The position numbers and the translations under genes were made by a program. This document shows, one piece after another, positions 8,139 through 17,039 of a stretch of 64,000 nucleotides of DNA (position 1 is its first letter; every line of letters starts with the position of its first letter). The notes under the pieces were generated by a model, which saw only the letters and a program-made list of their open reading frames with translations, was not told where the DNA came from and ran no database searches. This stretch comes from an uncultured Bacteroidales bacterium. Its GTDB lineage: Bacteria; Bacteroidota; Bacteroidia; Bacteroidales; Muribaculaceae. The stretch lies in NCBI GenBank assembly GCA_902762385.1, contig CACWNQ010000002.1:62001-126000 (forward strand), written 5' to 3'.

Positions 8139-9644
8139 ATGAACAACGACGCTTTGGCATTCAACGCCAATGAATTGGTTGCTTTTCTTCAAAAGCCTAA
8201 AGAAGAGTTCACTAAGGCCGACATCGTGCGCTTTGTGATGGAGAACGACATCGAGATGGTCAACTTCATGTATCCTGGCGGCGACGGTAAGCTCAAGACC
8301 CTAAACTTCGTGATTACCGACCTCGAATACCTCGACACTATCCTCACATGCGGTGAGCGCGTCGACGGCTCGAGCCTGTTCTCATTCATCCAGGCTGGCA
8401 GCAGCGACCTTTATGTGTTGCCTCGCTACTCCACTGCCTTTGTCGATCCATTTGCCGAGATTCCCACCCTGTGCATGCTCTGCTCTTACTTCGACAAGGA
8501 CGGCAATCCTCTCGCCAGTGCTCCCGAGCAGACCCTCGCTAAGGCCTGCCGCTCATTCAAGGAGGTTACCGGACTCGAGTTCCACGCTATGGGCGAGCTT
8601 GAATACTACGTTATCGAAGACGACGACGAGGTATTCCCAGCAATCGACCAGCGCGGCTATCACGAGAGTGCTCCCTATGCTAAGAACAACGACTTCCGCC
8701 AGCTGTGCATGAAGTACATAGCACAAACCGGTGGACAAATCAAATATGGCCACAGCGAGGTAGGTAACTTCACTCAAGACGGCATGCTCTATGAGCAGAA
8801 CGAGATTGAGTTCCTTCCTGTTCCCGCCGAGGAAGCTGCCGACCAGCTGATGCTCGCCAAGTGGGTAATCCGTAACCTGGCTTACCAACTGGGCAAGGAC
8901 GTTACTTTCGCTCCTAAAATCACTGTTGGAAAGGCCGGTTCAGGTCTGCACATCCACATGCGCCTGATGAAGGACGGCAAGAACCAGATGCTCGACGGTG
9001 GCGTGCTCAGCGAGGTTGCTCGCAAGGCTATCGCCGGCATGATGGACTTGGCTCCCAGCATCACTGCATTTGGCAATAAGAACCCAACCAGCTACTTCCG
9101 CTTGGTTCCCCACCAGGAGGCTCCAACCAACGTGTGCTGGGGCGACCGCAACCGCTCGGTTCTCGTGCGCGTACCTCTGGGATGGAATGCCGATGCCGAC
9201 ATGTGCCACCTGGCTAACCCACAGGAGAATGACAGCAAGCGCGACACCAGCATCAAGCAGACTGTCGAGATGCGCTCGCCCGACGGCAGTGCCGACCTCT
9301 ACCAGTTGCTCGCTGGCCTCTGCGTAGCTTGCCGCCACGGCTTCGAGATGGACAACGCCCTCGAAGTTGCCGAGAAGACCTACGTCAACGTCAACATCCA
9401 CGATAAGGAGAACGAGGACCGTCTCAACAGCCTTGCTCAACTTCCCGACAGCTGCATGGCAAGTGCCGACTGCCTCGAGAAGCAGCGTGCAGTTTATGAG
9501 CAGCACGGGGTCTTCAGCCCAGCTATGATCGATGGCATCATCGCTCAGCTGCGCTCTTACAACGACACCACACTGCGTGCCGACATCAGCAGCAGCCACA
9601 AGGCCATCAAGAAGCTCGTCGACACCTACTTCCACTGCGGATAA
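8139..9644 (+). CDS. glnA: glutamine synthetase, GlnA type (about 500 aa)
   Basis: The enzyme joins ammonia to glutamate using ATP. Visible family motifs are GELEYYVI (metal-binding Glu region), NEIEFLPVPAE, GSGLHIHMRLM, NPTSYFRLVPHQEAPTNV, WGDRNRSVLVRVPLG and VEMRSPDGSADLYQLLAGL. The length of 501 fits the shorter Bacteroidales GlnA, not the roughly 730-residue type III GlnN. I see no NLYDLPPEE-like adenylylation site. It has its own -7 box upstream and a strong terminator downstream, so it is monocistronic. Confidence 0.95.
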   Translation: MNNDALAFNANELVAFLQKPKEEFTKADIVRFVMENDIEMVNFMYPGGDGKLKTLNFVITDLEYLDTILTCGERVDGSSLFSFIQAGSSDLYVLPRYSTAFVDPFAEIPTLCMLCSYFDKDGNPLASAPEQTLAKACRSFKEVTGLEFHAMGELEYYVIEDDDEVFPAIDQRGYHESAPYAKNNDFRQLCMKYIAQTGGQIKYGHSEVGNFTQDGMLYEQNEIEFLPVPAEEAADQLMLAKWVIRNLAYQLGKDVTFAPKITVGKAGSGLHIHMRLMKDGKNQMLDGGVLSEVARKAIAGMMDLAPSITAFGNKNPTSYFRLVPHQEAPTNVCWGDRNRSVLVRVPLGWNADADMCHLANPQENDSKRDTSIKQTVEMRSPDGSADLYQLLAGLCVACRHGFEMDNALEVAEKTYVNVNIHDKENEDRLNSLAQLPDSCMASADCLEKQRAVYEQHGVFSPAMIDGIIAQLRSYNDTTLRADISSSHKAIKKLVDTYFHCG

Positions 9645-9671
9645 TATACCAAAAGAAGCTGGTAAAACATT

Positions 9672-9708
9672 AAAAACGCCACAGGGTGATAAACTCTGTG
9701 GCGTTTTT
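9672..9708 (+). terminator. Rho-independent terminator of glnA
   Basis: A 13-bp perfect stem (AAAAACGCCACAG with its complement) around an 11-nt loop ends in a run of five T. It lies 27 nt after the glnA stop codon. Confidence 0.93.
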
Positions 9709-9789
9709 CTGTAAAGCTAGGTTTCGTTAATTTTAATTAAGCATTGGGGCAAATGCCGCGCTCTTGCCGTTAATATAGAAATTTATAAT

Positions 9790-9797
9790 TATCTTTG
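9790..9797 (+). promoter_or_regulatory. Bacteroidota -7 box (TATCTTTG) for the DUF2723 gene
   Basis: TATCTTTG lies 58 nt before the start. A TTG at 9764-9766 leaves a 23-nt spacer, slightly longer than the usual 19-21. Confidence 0.6.
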
Positions 9798-9855
9798 TAG
9801 GTTTTTTAAGATAAATTTCATTTACGCGAGTATAATAAACATCTAAACTGTTAAG

Positions 9856-12800
9856 ATGAAGAAGTATAACATTATCAACAACACTCTGGGTTGGCTGGTG
9901 TTCATCGTGGCTACTGTCACCTACATGCTCACCATCGAGCCCACAGCGAGCTTCTGGGACTGCCCAGAATTCATTGCACAAGGTTATAAACTCGAAATCG
10001 GCCACCCACCTGGCAACCCCATGTTCATCTTGGGCGCACGCTTTGCCGCCAACTTTGCCGGTGGCGATGTGGCAGCTGTGTCGAAGTGCGTCAACGCCAT
10101 GTCGGCAATCTTGAGCGCAGCAACCATCCTGCTTCTGTTCTGGACCATCACACATCTGGTTAAGAAGCTCGTAGTCAAGCGCGACGATGAGGAAATTTCG
10201 CTGGCCAAGTATCTCGTGATTATGGGCAGCGGACTGTGTGGCGCCCTCGCCTACGCTTGGAGCGACACCTTCTGGTTCTCGGCTGTCGAGGCCGAGGTTT
10301 ACGCCTTCTCGTCGTTCTGCACTGCACTAGTGTTCTGGCTCATCCTCAAGTGGGAGAACCGCGCCGACAGCCCCAGCAGCGACCGCTACCTGATATTGAT
10401 AGCCTACGTCTTTGGCGTGTCGCTGGGTGTGCACCTCTTGAACTTGCTGGCAATACCAGCCATCGCGTTGATATTCTATTATCGCAGGGCTAAAGAGAGT
10501 TCTGCCAAGGGCTCACTCATCACGCTGCTAATCTCGTTTGTCATCATCGTGCTCATCCTCTACGGACTGGAGCCCGGCTTCATCGAGATGGCAGGCTACT
10601 TCGAGCGCTTCTTTGTCAACACATTCCACATGAGCTACAACAGCGGCGTGCTCATCTATGCCTTGCTGCTGCTTGCCGCTATGGCTTGGGCTCTCTATGA
10701 GTTGCACCGTGGCAAGAGCGAAACAATGATGAAGACTTCAGTGTTTGTTAGCATCGTGCTCTCAGGCATGCTCATGCTCACCAACACCTTGTGGATTCCC
10801 ATCATCCTCATCATTGCTTTGGGTGTGTATCTGTTTGGCTTCGCCAAGAAATTCTCACCACGCCTCTACAGCAACATCATCTTGAGCATAATGATGATTT
10901 TCATCGGCTTCTCGTGCTATGCACTGGTGCTCATTCGCAGTAGTGCCAACCTGCCACTCGACGAGAACTCGCCCAACAGCCCGTTCGCGCTCACTAGCTA
11001 CTTGAGTCGCGACCAGTATGGAAAGTCGCCACTCATTTATGGCAACACCCTGTTCTCGCCAGTGCAGCGCACCCCCGAAGGCAAGCCTGTTGTCAGTGAG
11101 GGTCCTCACAAGTACACCCGCGTGGTGAAGACCGAGGAAGGACAGCCTAATGAGTACATCGACCTTGGCCCACAGGAAGATCCCAAATATGCACCCGAGA
11201 CCGAGATGCTCTTCCCACGCATACATAGTGCTGCTCATGCTCAGGACTATGCTAACCTGCTAGGCGAGGATGTTGTAGGACAGCCTGTTGACGCCTCAGT
11301 CTATGTTAGCGATGATGGCACCACTCTGCGCACGACCGAGATCAACAAGCCCACATTCACCGAGAATCTCACGTTCTTCTTCAGCTACCAGCTCAACTTC
11401 ATGTACTGGCGCTACTTCATGTGGAACTTCGCTGGACGACAGAACGACCTTCAGAGCAATGGCCCTGGCGACGTGACTCGAGGCAACTGGATTAGTGGAC
11501 TCTCGTTTGTCGACAACCCACGACTGGGCGACCAGCAATTCCTGCCCGAAGAGTACGGCACTGGCAACAATGGTCACAACGTGTTCTTCATGCTGCCATT
11601 GTTACTGGGTATCATTGGTTTGCTGTGGCAGGCCTTCGCTGGCAAGAAGGGCATTGAACAGTTCTGGGTAGTGTTCTTCCTGTTCTTCATGACTGGCATT
11701 GCTATCGTGATGTATCTTAATCAAACACCTAACCAGCCTCGTGAACGCGACTATGCCTACGCCGGTTCGTTCTATGCCTACGCCATTTGGATTGGTATGG
11801 GCATCGCTGCCCTGTGGCGCATCGCAATGCACTTCATCGAGAAAAAGAAGAGCAGCGACGACGACAAGCAACAGGCAGCCGAGCCTCAAGGCAATGGTGC
11901 TATTGCAACTGTTCTGGCTGGCATCGCAGCCCTTATTGGCATCGCAGTTCCACTGCAAATGGTAAGCCAAACTTGGGACGATCACGACCGCTCAGGCCGA
12001 TATTGCGCCCGCGACTTCGGCGAGAATTACTTGCAGAGTGTCGACAAGGATGCTATACTATTCTGTAACGGCGATAACGACACCTTCCCATTGTGGTATC
12101 TGCAAGAGGTAGAGGGTGTGCGCACCGATGTGCGTGCCGTTAACCTGAGCTACCTGGCCACCGACTGGTACATCGCACAGATGCAGCGCGCTGCCTACGA
12201 CAGCAAACCTCTGCCCATGTATGCCAATGCCGAGACCTATGCCTACGACAAGCGCCAATATGGCTACCTTGCCGAGGGCATTACAAGCGGGACACCTGTC
12301 ACTGCCGACGAGCTGTTCAAGAACTACTACAACGATGACTCTTACCGTAACAACAGTTATGGCGAGCCTGTGTTCAGCAACTCTAAAGTGCTGATTCCTG
12401 CCAATGTCGACGCTGCAATCAAGGCTGGTGTTATTCCTGAAAGCATGCGCGAGAAGGCTTCCGACAGCATCGCCATCGACCTCACTGCTGGTGGCTCGGG
12501 CTTAAGTGCAAGTCAAACCATGATTGTCGACCTCGTATCGAGCAGTATTGCTGGCGGATGGAAACGACCTGTCTACTTCGCCACTACCATCCCCGAGAGC
12601 TTGTTCATGGGATTAACACCCTACATGCTCAACACTGGTATGGCCTACCAAATCTCGCCTGTGCTCACACCTGCCAACAACCAGCAGGACAAGGCTTGCA
12701 ACACCGATAAGATGTACGACATCGTTACCAAGAAGTTCAAGTGGGGTGGACTCGACAAGGCCACTCCAGGCAGCATCTATCTTGATGAAACTGTTACTCG

Positions 12801-13431
12801 CATGGTTACTACCACCCGCAGCGCTTTGTTCTCGCTCGCCGATGCTCTCACTATCGAGGGTGATGAGGCTGCCGCCAATGGCGACCAAGAGCGTGCTGCC
12901 GACCGCTACAAGAAGGCCGAGAATGTGCTCGACCTCATGAGCAAGAAAATACCTATCGAGGCTTGTCCTTATCAGGGTGGACTCAGCCTGTATGTGGCAC
13001 AGACCTATGCCAACATCGGTTTGAATGGCAACAGCAAGCCTGCTATCGAGAAGGCTAAGAAACTTGTTGAGACCGAACTCATGCGCTATGCTAAATTTGC
13101 AATCTATTACGAGAGCTTGGTCGATGAGGGTCTTGACGACCGCATGTCGCAAGGCGACCTGGCTGCTGTGCAGCAACTCATCCCTGCATTCTTTGAGGTT
13201 TACCGCAAGGCCAACCCCAATGGCGTGAAAGCGCTCATCAATAAGTTCCAGAATGTGACAGTGGGTGGACGCAAAATCTCGCCCGAGACTGTCCAGGCCT
13301 TGACAATGAGCTACGACGAGCGTGAGAAAATGATGATGATGCAACAGCAAATGCAAGCCGAAGAGGCCGCTATGGCTTCCGAGGCTCCCGACCAGCAGCA
13401 AGCTTTCTCACTCGATAGTTTTGCACAGTAA
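9856..13431 (+). CDS. DUF2723 / glycosyltransferase family 117 membrane protein
   Basis: The 1191-residue protein opens with NTLGWLVFIVATVTYMLTIE followed by PTASFWDCPEFI and GHPPGNP, the signature of the DUF2723 (GT117) family typical of Bacteroidota. About a dozen hydrophobic segments fill residues 10-350 and 510-700. A soluble region follows, with QTWDDHDRSGRY, CNGDNDTFPLWYLQEVEGVR and NLSYLATDWY. The C-terminus (about 970-1160) has helical repeats that look TPR-like (AADRYKKAENVLDLM), then a Gln/Met-rich tail. The fold resembles the lipid-linked sugar transferases of protein O-mannosylation; a role in surface protein glycosylation is inference. Confidence 0.88.
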   Translation: MKKYNIINNTLGWLVFIVATVTYMLTIEPTASFWDCPEFIAQGYKLEIGHPPGNPMFILGARFAANFAGGDVAAVSKCVNAMSAILSAATILLLFWTITHLVKKLVVKRDDEEISLAKYLVIMGSGLCGALAYAWSDTFWFSAVEAEVYAFSSFCTALVFWLILKWENRADSPSSDRYLILIAYVFGVSLGVHLLNLLAIPAIALIFYYRRAKESSAKGSLITLLISFVIIVLILYGLEPGFIEMAGYFERFFVNTFHMSYNSGVLIYALLLLAAMAWALYELHRGKSETMMKTSVFVSIVLSGMLMLTNTLWIPIILIIALGVYLFGFAKKFSPRLYSNIILSIMMIFIGFSCYALVLIRSSANLPLDENSPNSPFALTSYLSRDQYGKSPLIYGNTLFSPVQRTPEGKPVVSEGPHKYTRVVKTEEGQPNEYIDLGPQEDPKYAPETEMLFPRIHSAAHAQDYANLLGEDVVGQPVDASVYVSDDGTTLRTTEINKPTFTENLTFFFSYQLNFMYWRYFMWNFAGRQNDLQSNGPGDVTRGNWISGLSFVDNPRLGDQQFLPEEYGTGNNGHNVFFMLPLLLGIIGLLWQAFAGKKGIEQFWVVFFLFFMTGIAIVMYLNQTPNQPRERDYAYAGSFYAYAIWIGMGIAALWRIAMHFIEKKKSSDDDKQQAAEPQGNGAIATVLAGIAALIGIAVPLQMVSQTWDDHDRSGRYCARDFGENYLQSVDKDAILFCNGDNDTFPLWYLQEVEGVRTDVRAVNLSYLATDWYIAQMQRAAYDSKPLPMYANAETYAYDKRQYGYLAEGITSGTPVTADELFKNYYNDDSYRNNSYGEPVFSNSKVLIPANVDAAIKAGVIPESMREKASDSIAIDLTAGGSGLSASQTMIVDLVSSSIAGGWKRPVYFATTIPESLFMGLTPYMLNTGMAYQISPVLTPANNQQDKACNTDKMYDIVTKKFKWGGLDKATPGSIYLDETVTRMVTTTRSALFSLADALTIEGDEAAANGDQERAADRYKKAENVLDLMSKKIPIEACPYQGGLSLYVAQTYANIGLNGNSKPAIEKAKKLVETELMRYAKFAIYYESLVDEGLDDRMSQGDLAAVQQLIPAFFEVYRKANPNGVKALINKFQNVTVGGRKISPETVQALTMSYDEREKMMMMQQQMQAEEAAMASEAPDQQQAFSLDSFAQ

Positions 13432-13439
13432 ATAACTTA

Positions 13440-13503
13440 AGATTAAGGATTAAAGATTAAGGATTAGGAAGCCTTGCAAATCTTCTTTAATCCTTAATCT
13501 TTT
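13440..13503. terminator. 17-bp stem of ATTAAG-type repeat after the GT117 gene
   Basis: AGATTAAGGATTAAAGA at 13440-13456 pairs perfectly with 13484-13500 across a 27-nt loop and is followed by TTTTT. It probably terminates the GT117 transcript. The internal repetition of ATTAAGGATTA makes it one of several low-complexity intergenic repeats in this window. Confidence 0.65.
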
Positions 13504-13520
13504 TCTAATTATAAAATATT

Positions 13521-14144
13521 ATGTTTATCGAGCGACCACCACTGCTTTACCGAATGCTGTTTCCTGAAACAATTTGGAGAATTCAGAAACGGCAAAAGAC
13601 GGTGTATCTCACCTTCGACGACGGACCCATTCCCGAGGTCACGCCGTGGGTGCTCGACACTCTCGACCGATATGGAGTGAAGGCCACTTTCTTCATGGTG
13701 GGCGACAATGTGGCGCGCAATCCCGAAATCTTTGAGGAGGTGAAGCGCCGAGGTCACAACATAGGCAATCACACCATGAACCACCTGCAAGGAGCACATG
13801 TGACCACACGCACCTATCTGCACAACGTGTTCCGCGCCCACGACCTGATTCAGTCGCCACTGTTCCGTCCACCACACGGTTTGCTGCGATGGGCACAGAG
13901 CAAGGTGCTGCGAGGACGCTTCACCATCATCATGTACGATCTCGTGTCGCGCGATTACAGCAAGAAACTACGTCCCGAGCAGGTGCTTGCTAATGTTAAG
14001 CGCTATGCCCGCAACGGCTCGATAATTGTGTTCCATGACTCACTCAAGGCCGAGCACAACATGAAGTGGGCTCTGCCACGAGCCATCGAGTGGCTACAAG
14101 AGAAAGGCTACAGATTCGACACTATAGGGCCAAAAAACACCTAA
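13521..14144 (+). CDS. polysaccharide deacetylase (NodB / CE4)
   Basis: The 207-residue product contains the CE4 motifs: TFDDGP with catalytic D33 and metal ligand D34, H84-T-M-N-H88 (metal-binding H-x3-H), RPPHG (motif 3), and a late IIVFHDS. It would remove acetyl groups from N-acetylated sugars, for example peptidoglycan or chitin-like glycans; the substrate is not readable. No signal peptide is visible, but the first 20 residues are moderately hydrophobic. The stop codon lies 2 nt before the queG start, so the two are likely co-translated. Confidence 0.9.
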   Translation: MFIERPPLLYRMLFPETIWRIQKRQKTVYLTFDDGPIPEVTPWVLDTLDRYGVKATFFMVGDNVARNPEIFEEVKRRGHNIGNHTMNHLQGAHVTTRTYLHNVFRAHDLIQSPLFRPPHGLLRWAQSKVLRGRFTIIMYDLVSRDYSKKLRPEQVLANVKRYARNGSIIVFHDSLKAEHNMKWALPRAIEWLQEKGYRFDTIGPKNT

Positions 14145-14146
14145 CC

Positions 14147-15094
14147 ATGGACAGCAAGGGCATAAAGCTGATGGCACAGGAACTGGGATTTGATGCTTGT
14201 GGCATCGCCCGGGTCGACCGCATCGACGACGAGGCGGCTCAGCGATATGCTCAGTGGCTCGACGACGGCAAGAACGGTTGCATGGAGTGGGCACAAAACC
14301 ACCAGCAAGTGCGTGAAAATCCCGAACTGCTGCTCGATGGCGCTCGCAGTGTGATTGTGTTGGCGATGAACTATTATCCGAAAGTGTTCCAACCCAAAGA
14401 GGCACCTCAAATCGCCTACTATGCCTACGGCCGCGACTACCACGAGGTGATGAAGCAACGGCTATGGAAGCTGGGTGAGGCCATCGAGCATGAAACAGGT
14501 CACAAGTCTAGGGCTTGCGTCGACTCGGCGCCACTGCGTGAGCGATACTGGGCTCAGCAGGCAGGAGTGGGATTCCTGGGGTGGAACAACCAGCTCATTA
14601 TCCCCGGCAAGGGTTCTTATTTCTTCCTGGGAGTGCTGCTCACCACGCTCGAACTTCAACCCGATGAGCCATGCACCAATCAATGCTTGCAGTGTGGAGC
14701 CTGTGAGAGAGCATGCCCAAGTGGAGCTTTGCACTGTGGCGACACTGTCGATGCCCGTCGATGCCTGTCGTGCCTCACCATCGAGCACAAGGGCGACCTA
14801 CCCGAGTGGGTGAGCGACGTGATAGGTAACCATGTGTATGGATGCGACGAGTGCCAGAAGTGCTGCCCCCACAACCTCGGAGCCGTGGGAAACACCACAC
14901 CTGAGTTCCAACCCAAGCCCGAATTGCTGTCGCTCACCCTCGACCACATCCTCTCGATGACGCAGGAGCAGTTCAGCACCCTGTTCTCACACAGCGCTGT
15001 TAAGCGAGCAAAACTTGCTGGACTTCAGCGCAATGCTAGTATAGTTAAGAGGGGAGAGGAGAGAGGAGAGAGGAGAGAGGGAAGAGTTAAGTAA
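14147..15094 (+). CDS. queG: epoxyqueuosine reductase
   Basis: QueG makes queuosine in tRNA from epoxyqueuosine using cobalamin and two [4Fe-4S] clusters. The clusters are visible as CLQCGACERACP with CLSC, and CDECQKCCPHN. The N-terminus GFDACGIARV and the SAPLRERYWAQQAGVGFLGW segment are also typical. I chose ATG 14147; an upstream ATG at 14066 would overlap the deacetylase gene by 79 nt and add non-conserved residues. The last 15 codons are odd: they are made by a 40-nt purine-only tract and encode KRGEERGERREGRVK, which looks like captured intergenic repeat. Confidence 0.94.
   Translation: MDSKGIKLMAQELGFDACGIARVDRIDDEAAQRYAQWLDDGKNGCMEWAQNHQQVRENPELLLDGARSVIVLAMNYYPKVFQPKEAPQIAYYAYGRDYHEVMKQRLWKLGEAIEHETGHKSRACVDSAPLRERYWAQQAGVGFLGWNNQLIIPGKGSYFFLGVLLTTLELQPDEPCTNQCLQCGACERACPSGALHCGDTVDARRCLSCLTIEHKGDLPEWVSDVIGNHVYGCDECQKCCPHNLGAVGNTTPEFQPKPELLSLTLDHILSMTQEQFSTLFSHSAVKRAKLAGLQRNASIVKRGEERGERREGRVK
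15047..15086 (+). repeat. 40-nt purine-only GA tract at the queG 3' end
   Basis: Forty purines in a row (GAGAGGAGAG units) cover the end of queG. A complementary pyrimidine tract (CCCTCTTCCCTC type) lies in the apt-uvrC gap near 52675-52710, so this is a repeat family in the genome, here read through as coding sequence. Confidence 0.75.
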
Positions 15095-15116
15095 TGAGTA
15101 ATCAAAATAACTGCAC

Positions 15117-15944
15117 ATGAAGAAGATAATATCTATAATAATTCTTATTACAGCCATAATGCCGCTTGCGCAGGCGCAATACATAGGCCAAGTGACCGCA
15201 ATGCGCAACAAGGTGCCCGATAGCTACAACTTCTGGCTTTATGCCCCCAACGAGTACTACGACTACCCCAGCGACCTCTTCCCTGTGATAATTTTCCTGC
15301 ACGGGCAGAGCCTGTGTGGCACCGACATGAACCGTTCGCGCCGATATGGTGTGCTCGATGCACTTGACATGGGACTCCACATCGAGGCTCTGGTGATTAC
15401 ACCACAAAACCCAGGTGGAGGTTGGAAACCCGACAAAATCAACAGGATTCTCGACTGGGTTCTCGAGAATTACCGTGCCGACCGTTACAAGGTGTATGTG
15501 ATAGGCATGAGCCTGGGTGGTTACGGAACTATGGACTTCGTGGGCACCTACCCCGACAAGGTTGCAGCGGCAATGGCGCTGTGTGGCGGATGCTCTCTCA
15601 AGGATGTGCAGGGACTGGGCACTTTGCCTTTCTGGATTCTGCACGGCACGGCCGACCGTGCCATAGGCATCTCGGAGTCGAAGAAAGTGGTGAGCGCATT
15701 GCAGGAAGCAGGCAACGATCGCCTATTGCGATATGACTGGCTATCAGGCGCTTCTCATGGCCGACTGGCACGAATCTTCTACCTCAAGCAGGTCTATGAC
15801 TGGTTTTTCCAGCACGACAAGCAGCGCAATCCCGATGTGGTGAACCGTGATTACTCCATCACTCTCACCGACATGAGCAATGCCTACGATGGCCTCAACA
15901 CTCATGGTGGCAAAGTTTTAACGGTCAATAGCTTAGACCCATAG
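15117..15944 (+). CDS. secreted alpha/beta-hydrolase (phospholipase/carboxylesterase, PHB-depolymerase-like)
   Basis: A signal peptide (MKKIISIIIL, cleavage near AQAQ at about residue 21) is followed by an esterase fold: FPVIIFLHGQSLCG (oxyanion region), GMSLGGYG with nucleophile S132, HGTADRAIG giving the acid, and GASHGRL giving the His. This is the pattern of periplasmic esterases that often assist polysaccharide use, for example feruloyl or acetyl esterases. About 60 residues after the catalytic His, a tail with NRDYSITLTDMSNAYDGLN follows that I do not recognise. It lies 22 nt after queG. Confidence 0.85.
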   Translation: MKKIISIIILITAIMPLAQAQYIGQVTAMRNKVPDSYNFWLYAPNEYYDYPSDLFPVIIFLHGQSLCGTDMNRSRRYGVLDALDMGLHIEALVITPQNPGGGWKPDKINRILDWVLENYRADRYKVYVIGMSLGGYGTMDFVGTYPDKVAAAMALCGGCSLKDVQGLGTLPFWILHGTADRAIGISESKKVVSALQEAGNDRLLRYDWLSGASHGRLARIFYLKQVYDWFFQHDKQRNPDVVNRDYSITLTDMSNAYDGLNTHGGKVLTVNSLDP

Positions 15945-16024
15945 CAGCAACCCTAGTCTAAGTCACATGCATTGCTCCAATTGTTAAAAACTATAATTTA
16001 TTATGTGATTTTAATTATAATTAC

Positions 16025-16032
16025 TAATTTTG
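16025..16032 (+). promoter_or_regulatory. Bacteroidota -7 box (TAATTTTG)
   Basis: TAATTTTG lies 64 nt before the exonuclease start. No clear -33 TTG is seen in the AT-rich upstream sequence. Confidence 0.55.
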
Positions 16033-16085
16033 CACTACCTAAACAGGTTATAAGAATATCGGTTGGTTCTAAATATTAACTTGAG

Positions 16086-16091
16086 AGGAGG
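16086..16091 (+). promoter_or_regulatory. strong Shine-Dalgarno AGGAGG before a TTG start
   Basis: GAGAGGAGG ends 5 nt before the TTG at 16097. A full AGGAGG is rare in Bacteroidota and supports TTG as the start codon here. Confidence 0.75.
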
Positions 16092-16096
16092 TAAAA

Positions 16097-16732
16097 TTGA
16101 AAATTTCAATCGATAAAGCAGTGATTCAACGAATGCCGCAGGTCATGTTTCCGGGCGACATCTATGTCATCGACTCAATCTATCATGTTAACGAAGCCAT
16201 CAATGTGCTCAAGCACTACGACTTAGTGGGCTTCGACACCGAAACCAGGCCTTCGTTCCGCAAGGGTGTAGTGCACAAGACTGCCCTTATCCAGATTTCC
16301 ACACCACAAGAGTGCTTCCTGTTCCGCACATGCAAGATAGGCGTGCCCGAAGCATTAGCGCAATACCTGGCTTCACCGCAGCACACCAAGGTGGGACTGT
16401 CGCTGCACGACGATTTCAAGATAATGAGTAAGTTTGCCAACTGTGGCGATCCTGCCGGTTTTATCGACCTGCAAGACGTGGTGGGCGACTATTGCATCAC
16501 CGACATCAGCCTGCAGAAGATTTATGCCATCCTCTTTGGCGGGAAAATAGCCAAGGGACAGCAACTAACCAATTGGGAAGCACCCGAACTCTCACCAGCG
16601 CAGCAAAACTATGGTGCTGTCGACGCTTGGGCATGCCTCAAGATTTATGAATATCTAACACAAGGAAATTTCAACCCTAATCTATCACCATATATTGTAA
16701 TCGAAGAAGAAAATGAGCAAGAGCAAGATTAA
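16097..16732 (+). CDS. 3'-5' exonuclease (RNase D / WRN type)
   Basis: The protein has the DEDD exonuclease motifs: VGFDTET with D47 and E49, GLSLHDDFK (motif II), and NYGAVDAWACLKIYEYL (motif III, YxxxD type). The segment LQDVVGDYCITDISLQKIY with LTNWEAPELSPAQ is typical of the stand-alone WRN/RNase D-like exonucleases of Bacteroidota. It trims 3' ends of nucleic acids; the natural substrate is unclear. Translation begins at TTG behind a perfect AGGAGG. Its last 20 nt overlap the next gene. Confidence 0.9.
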   Translation: MKISIDKAVIQRMPQVMFPGDIYVIDSIYHVNEAINVLKHYDLVGFDTETRPSFRKGVVHKTALIQISTPQECFLFRTCKIGVPEALAQYLASPQHTKVGLSLHDDFKIMSKFANCGDPAGFIDLQDVVGDYCITDISLQKIYAILFGGKIAKGQQLTNWEAPELSPAQQNYGAVDAWACLKIYEYLTQGNFNPNLSPYIVIEEENEQEQD

Positions 16733-16979
16733 ACGTTCGGTAATATTTCCCATTATTTTGCTGGCCTATCTCGCTGCCATGGCATGGGTAGGACGCGACC
16801 GACTAGAGCGAGGCGAGTATCTCTACTACTTCGGCATCATTGGAATAGGACTGATTATCATCGTCCTCCTCTACTTCTCACTGCGCAAGAAAGAGCAACT
16901 GCAACAGCGCCGCGAGCAAGAACAATACGGTACCTACGAAGAAGAAAACAACGACCAACAAGAAGAAGAGAAAAAGTGA
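16713..16979 (+). CDS. small two-helix membrane protein, unknown function
   Basis: The 88-residue product has hydrophobic segments at about 10-25 and 38-57 followed by a highly charged tail rich in Gln and Glu (KEQLQQRREQEQYGTYEEEN). The start lies inside the exonuclease gene, 20 nt before its stop, which suggests translational coupling. I do not recognise a family. Confidence 0.7.
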   Translation: MSKSKIKRSVIFPIILLAYLAAMAWVGRDRLERGEYLYYFGIIGIGLIIIVLLYFSLRKKEQLQQRREQEQYGTYEEENNDQQEEEKK

Positions 16980-17039
16980 ACAAAAGGGCTGTGTCCTTTT
17001 TGTTCACTTCTGTATTAGCTATCCAACTGTTCAGGAGAT

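Noticed and set aside
8940-9635. 231-codon open frame opposite glnA
   Set aside because: Antisense shadow; glnA is unambiguous.
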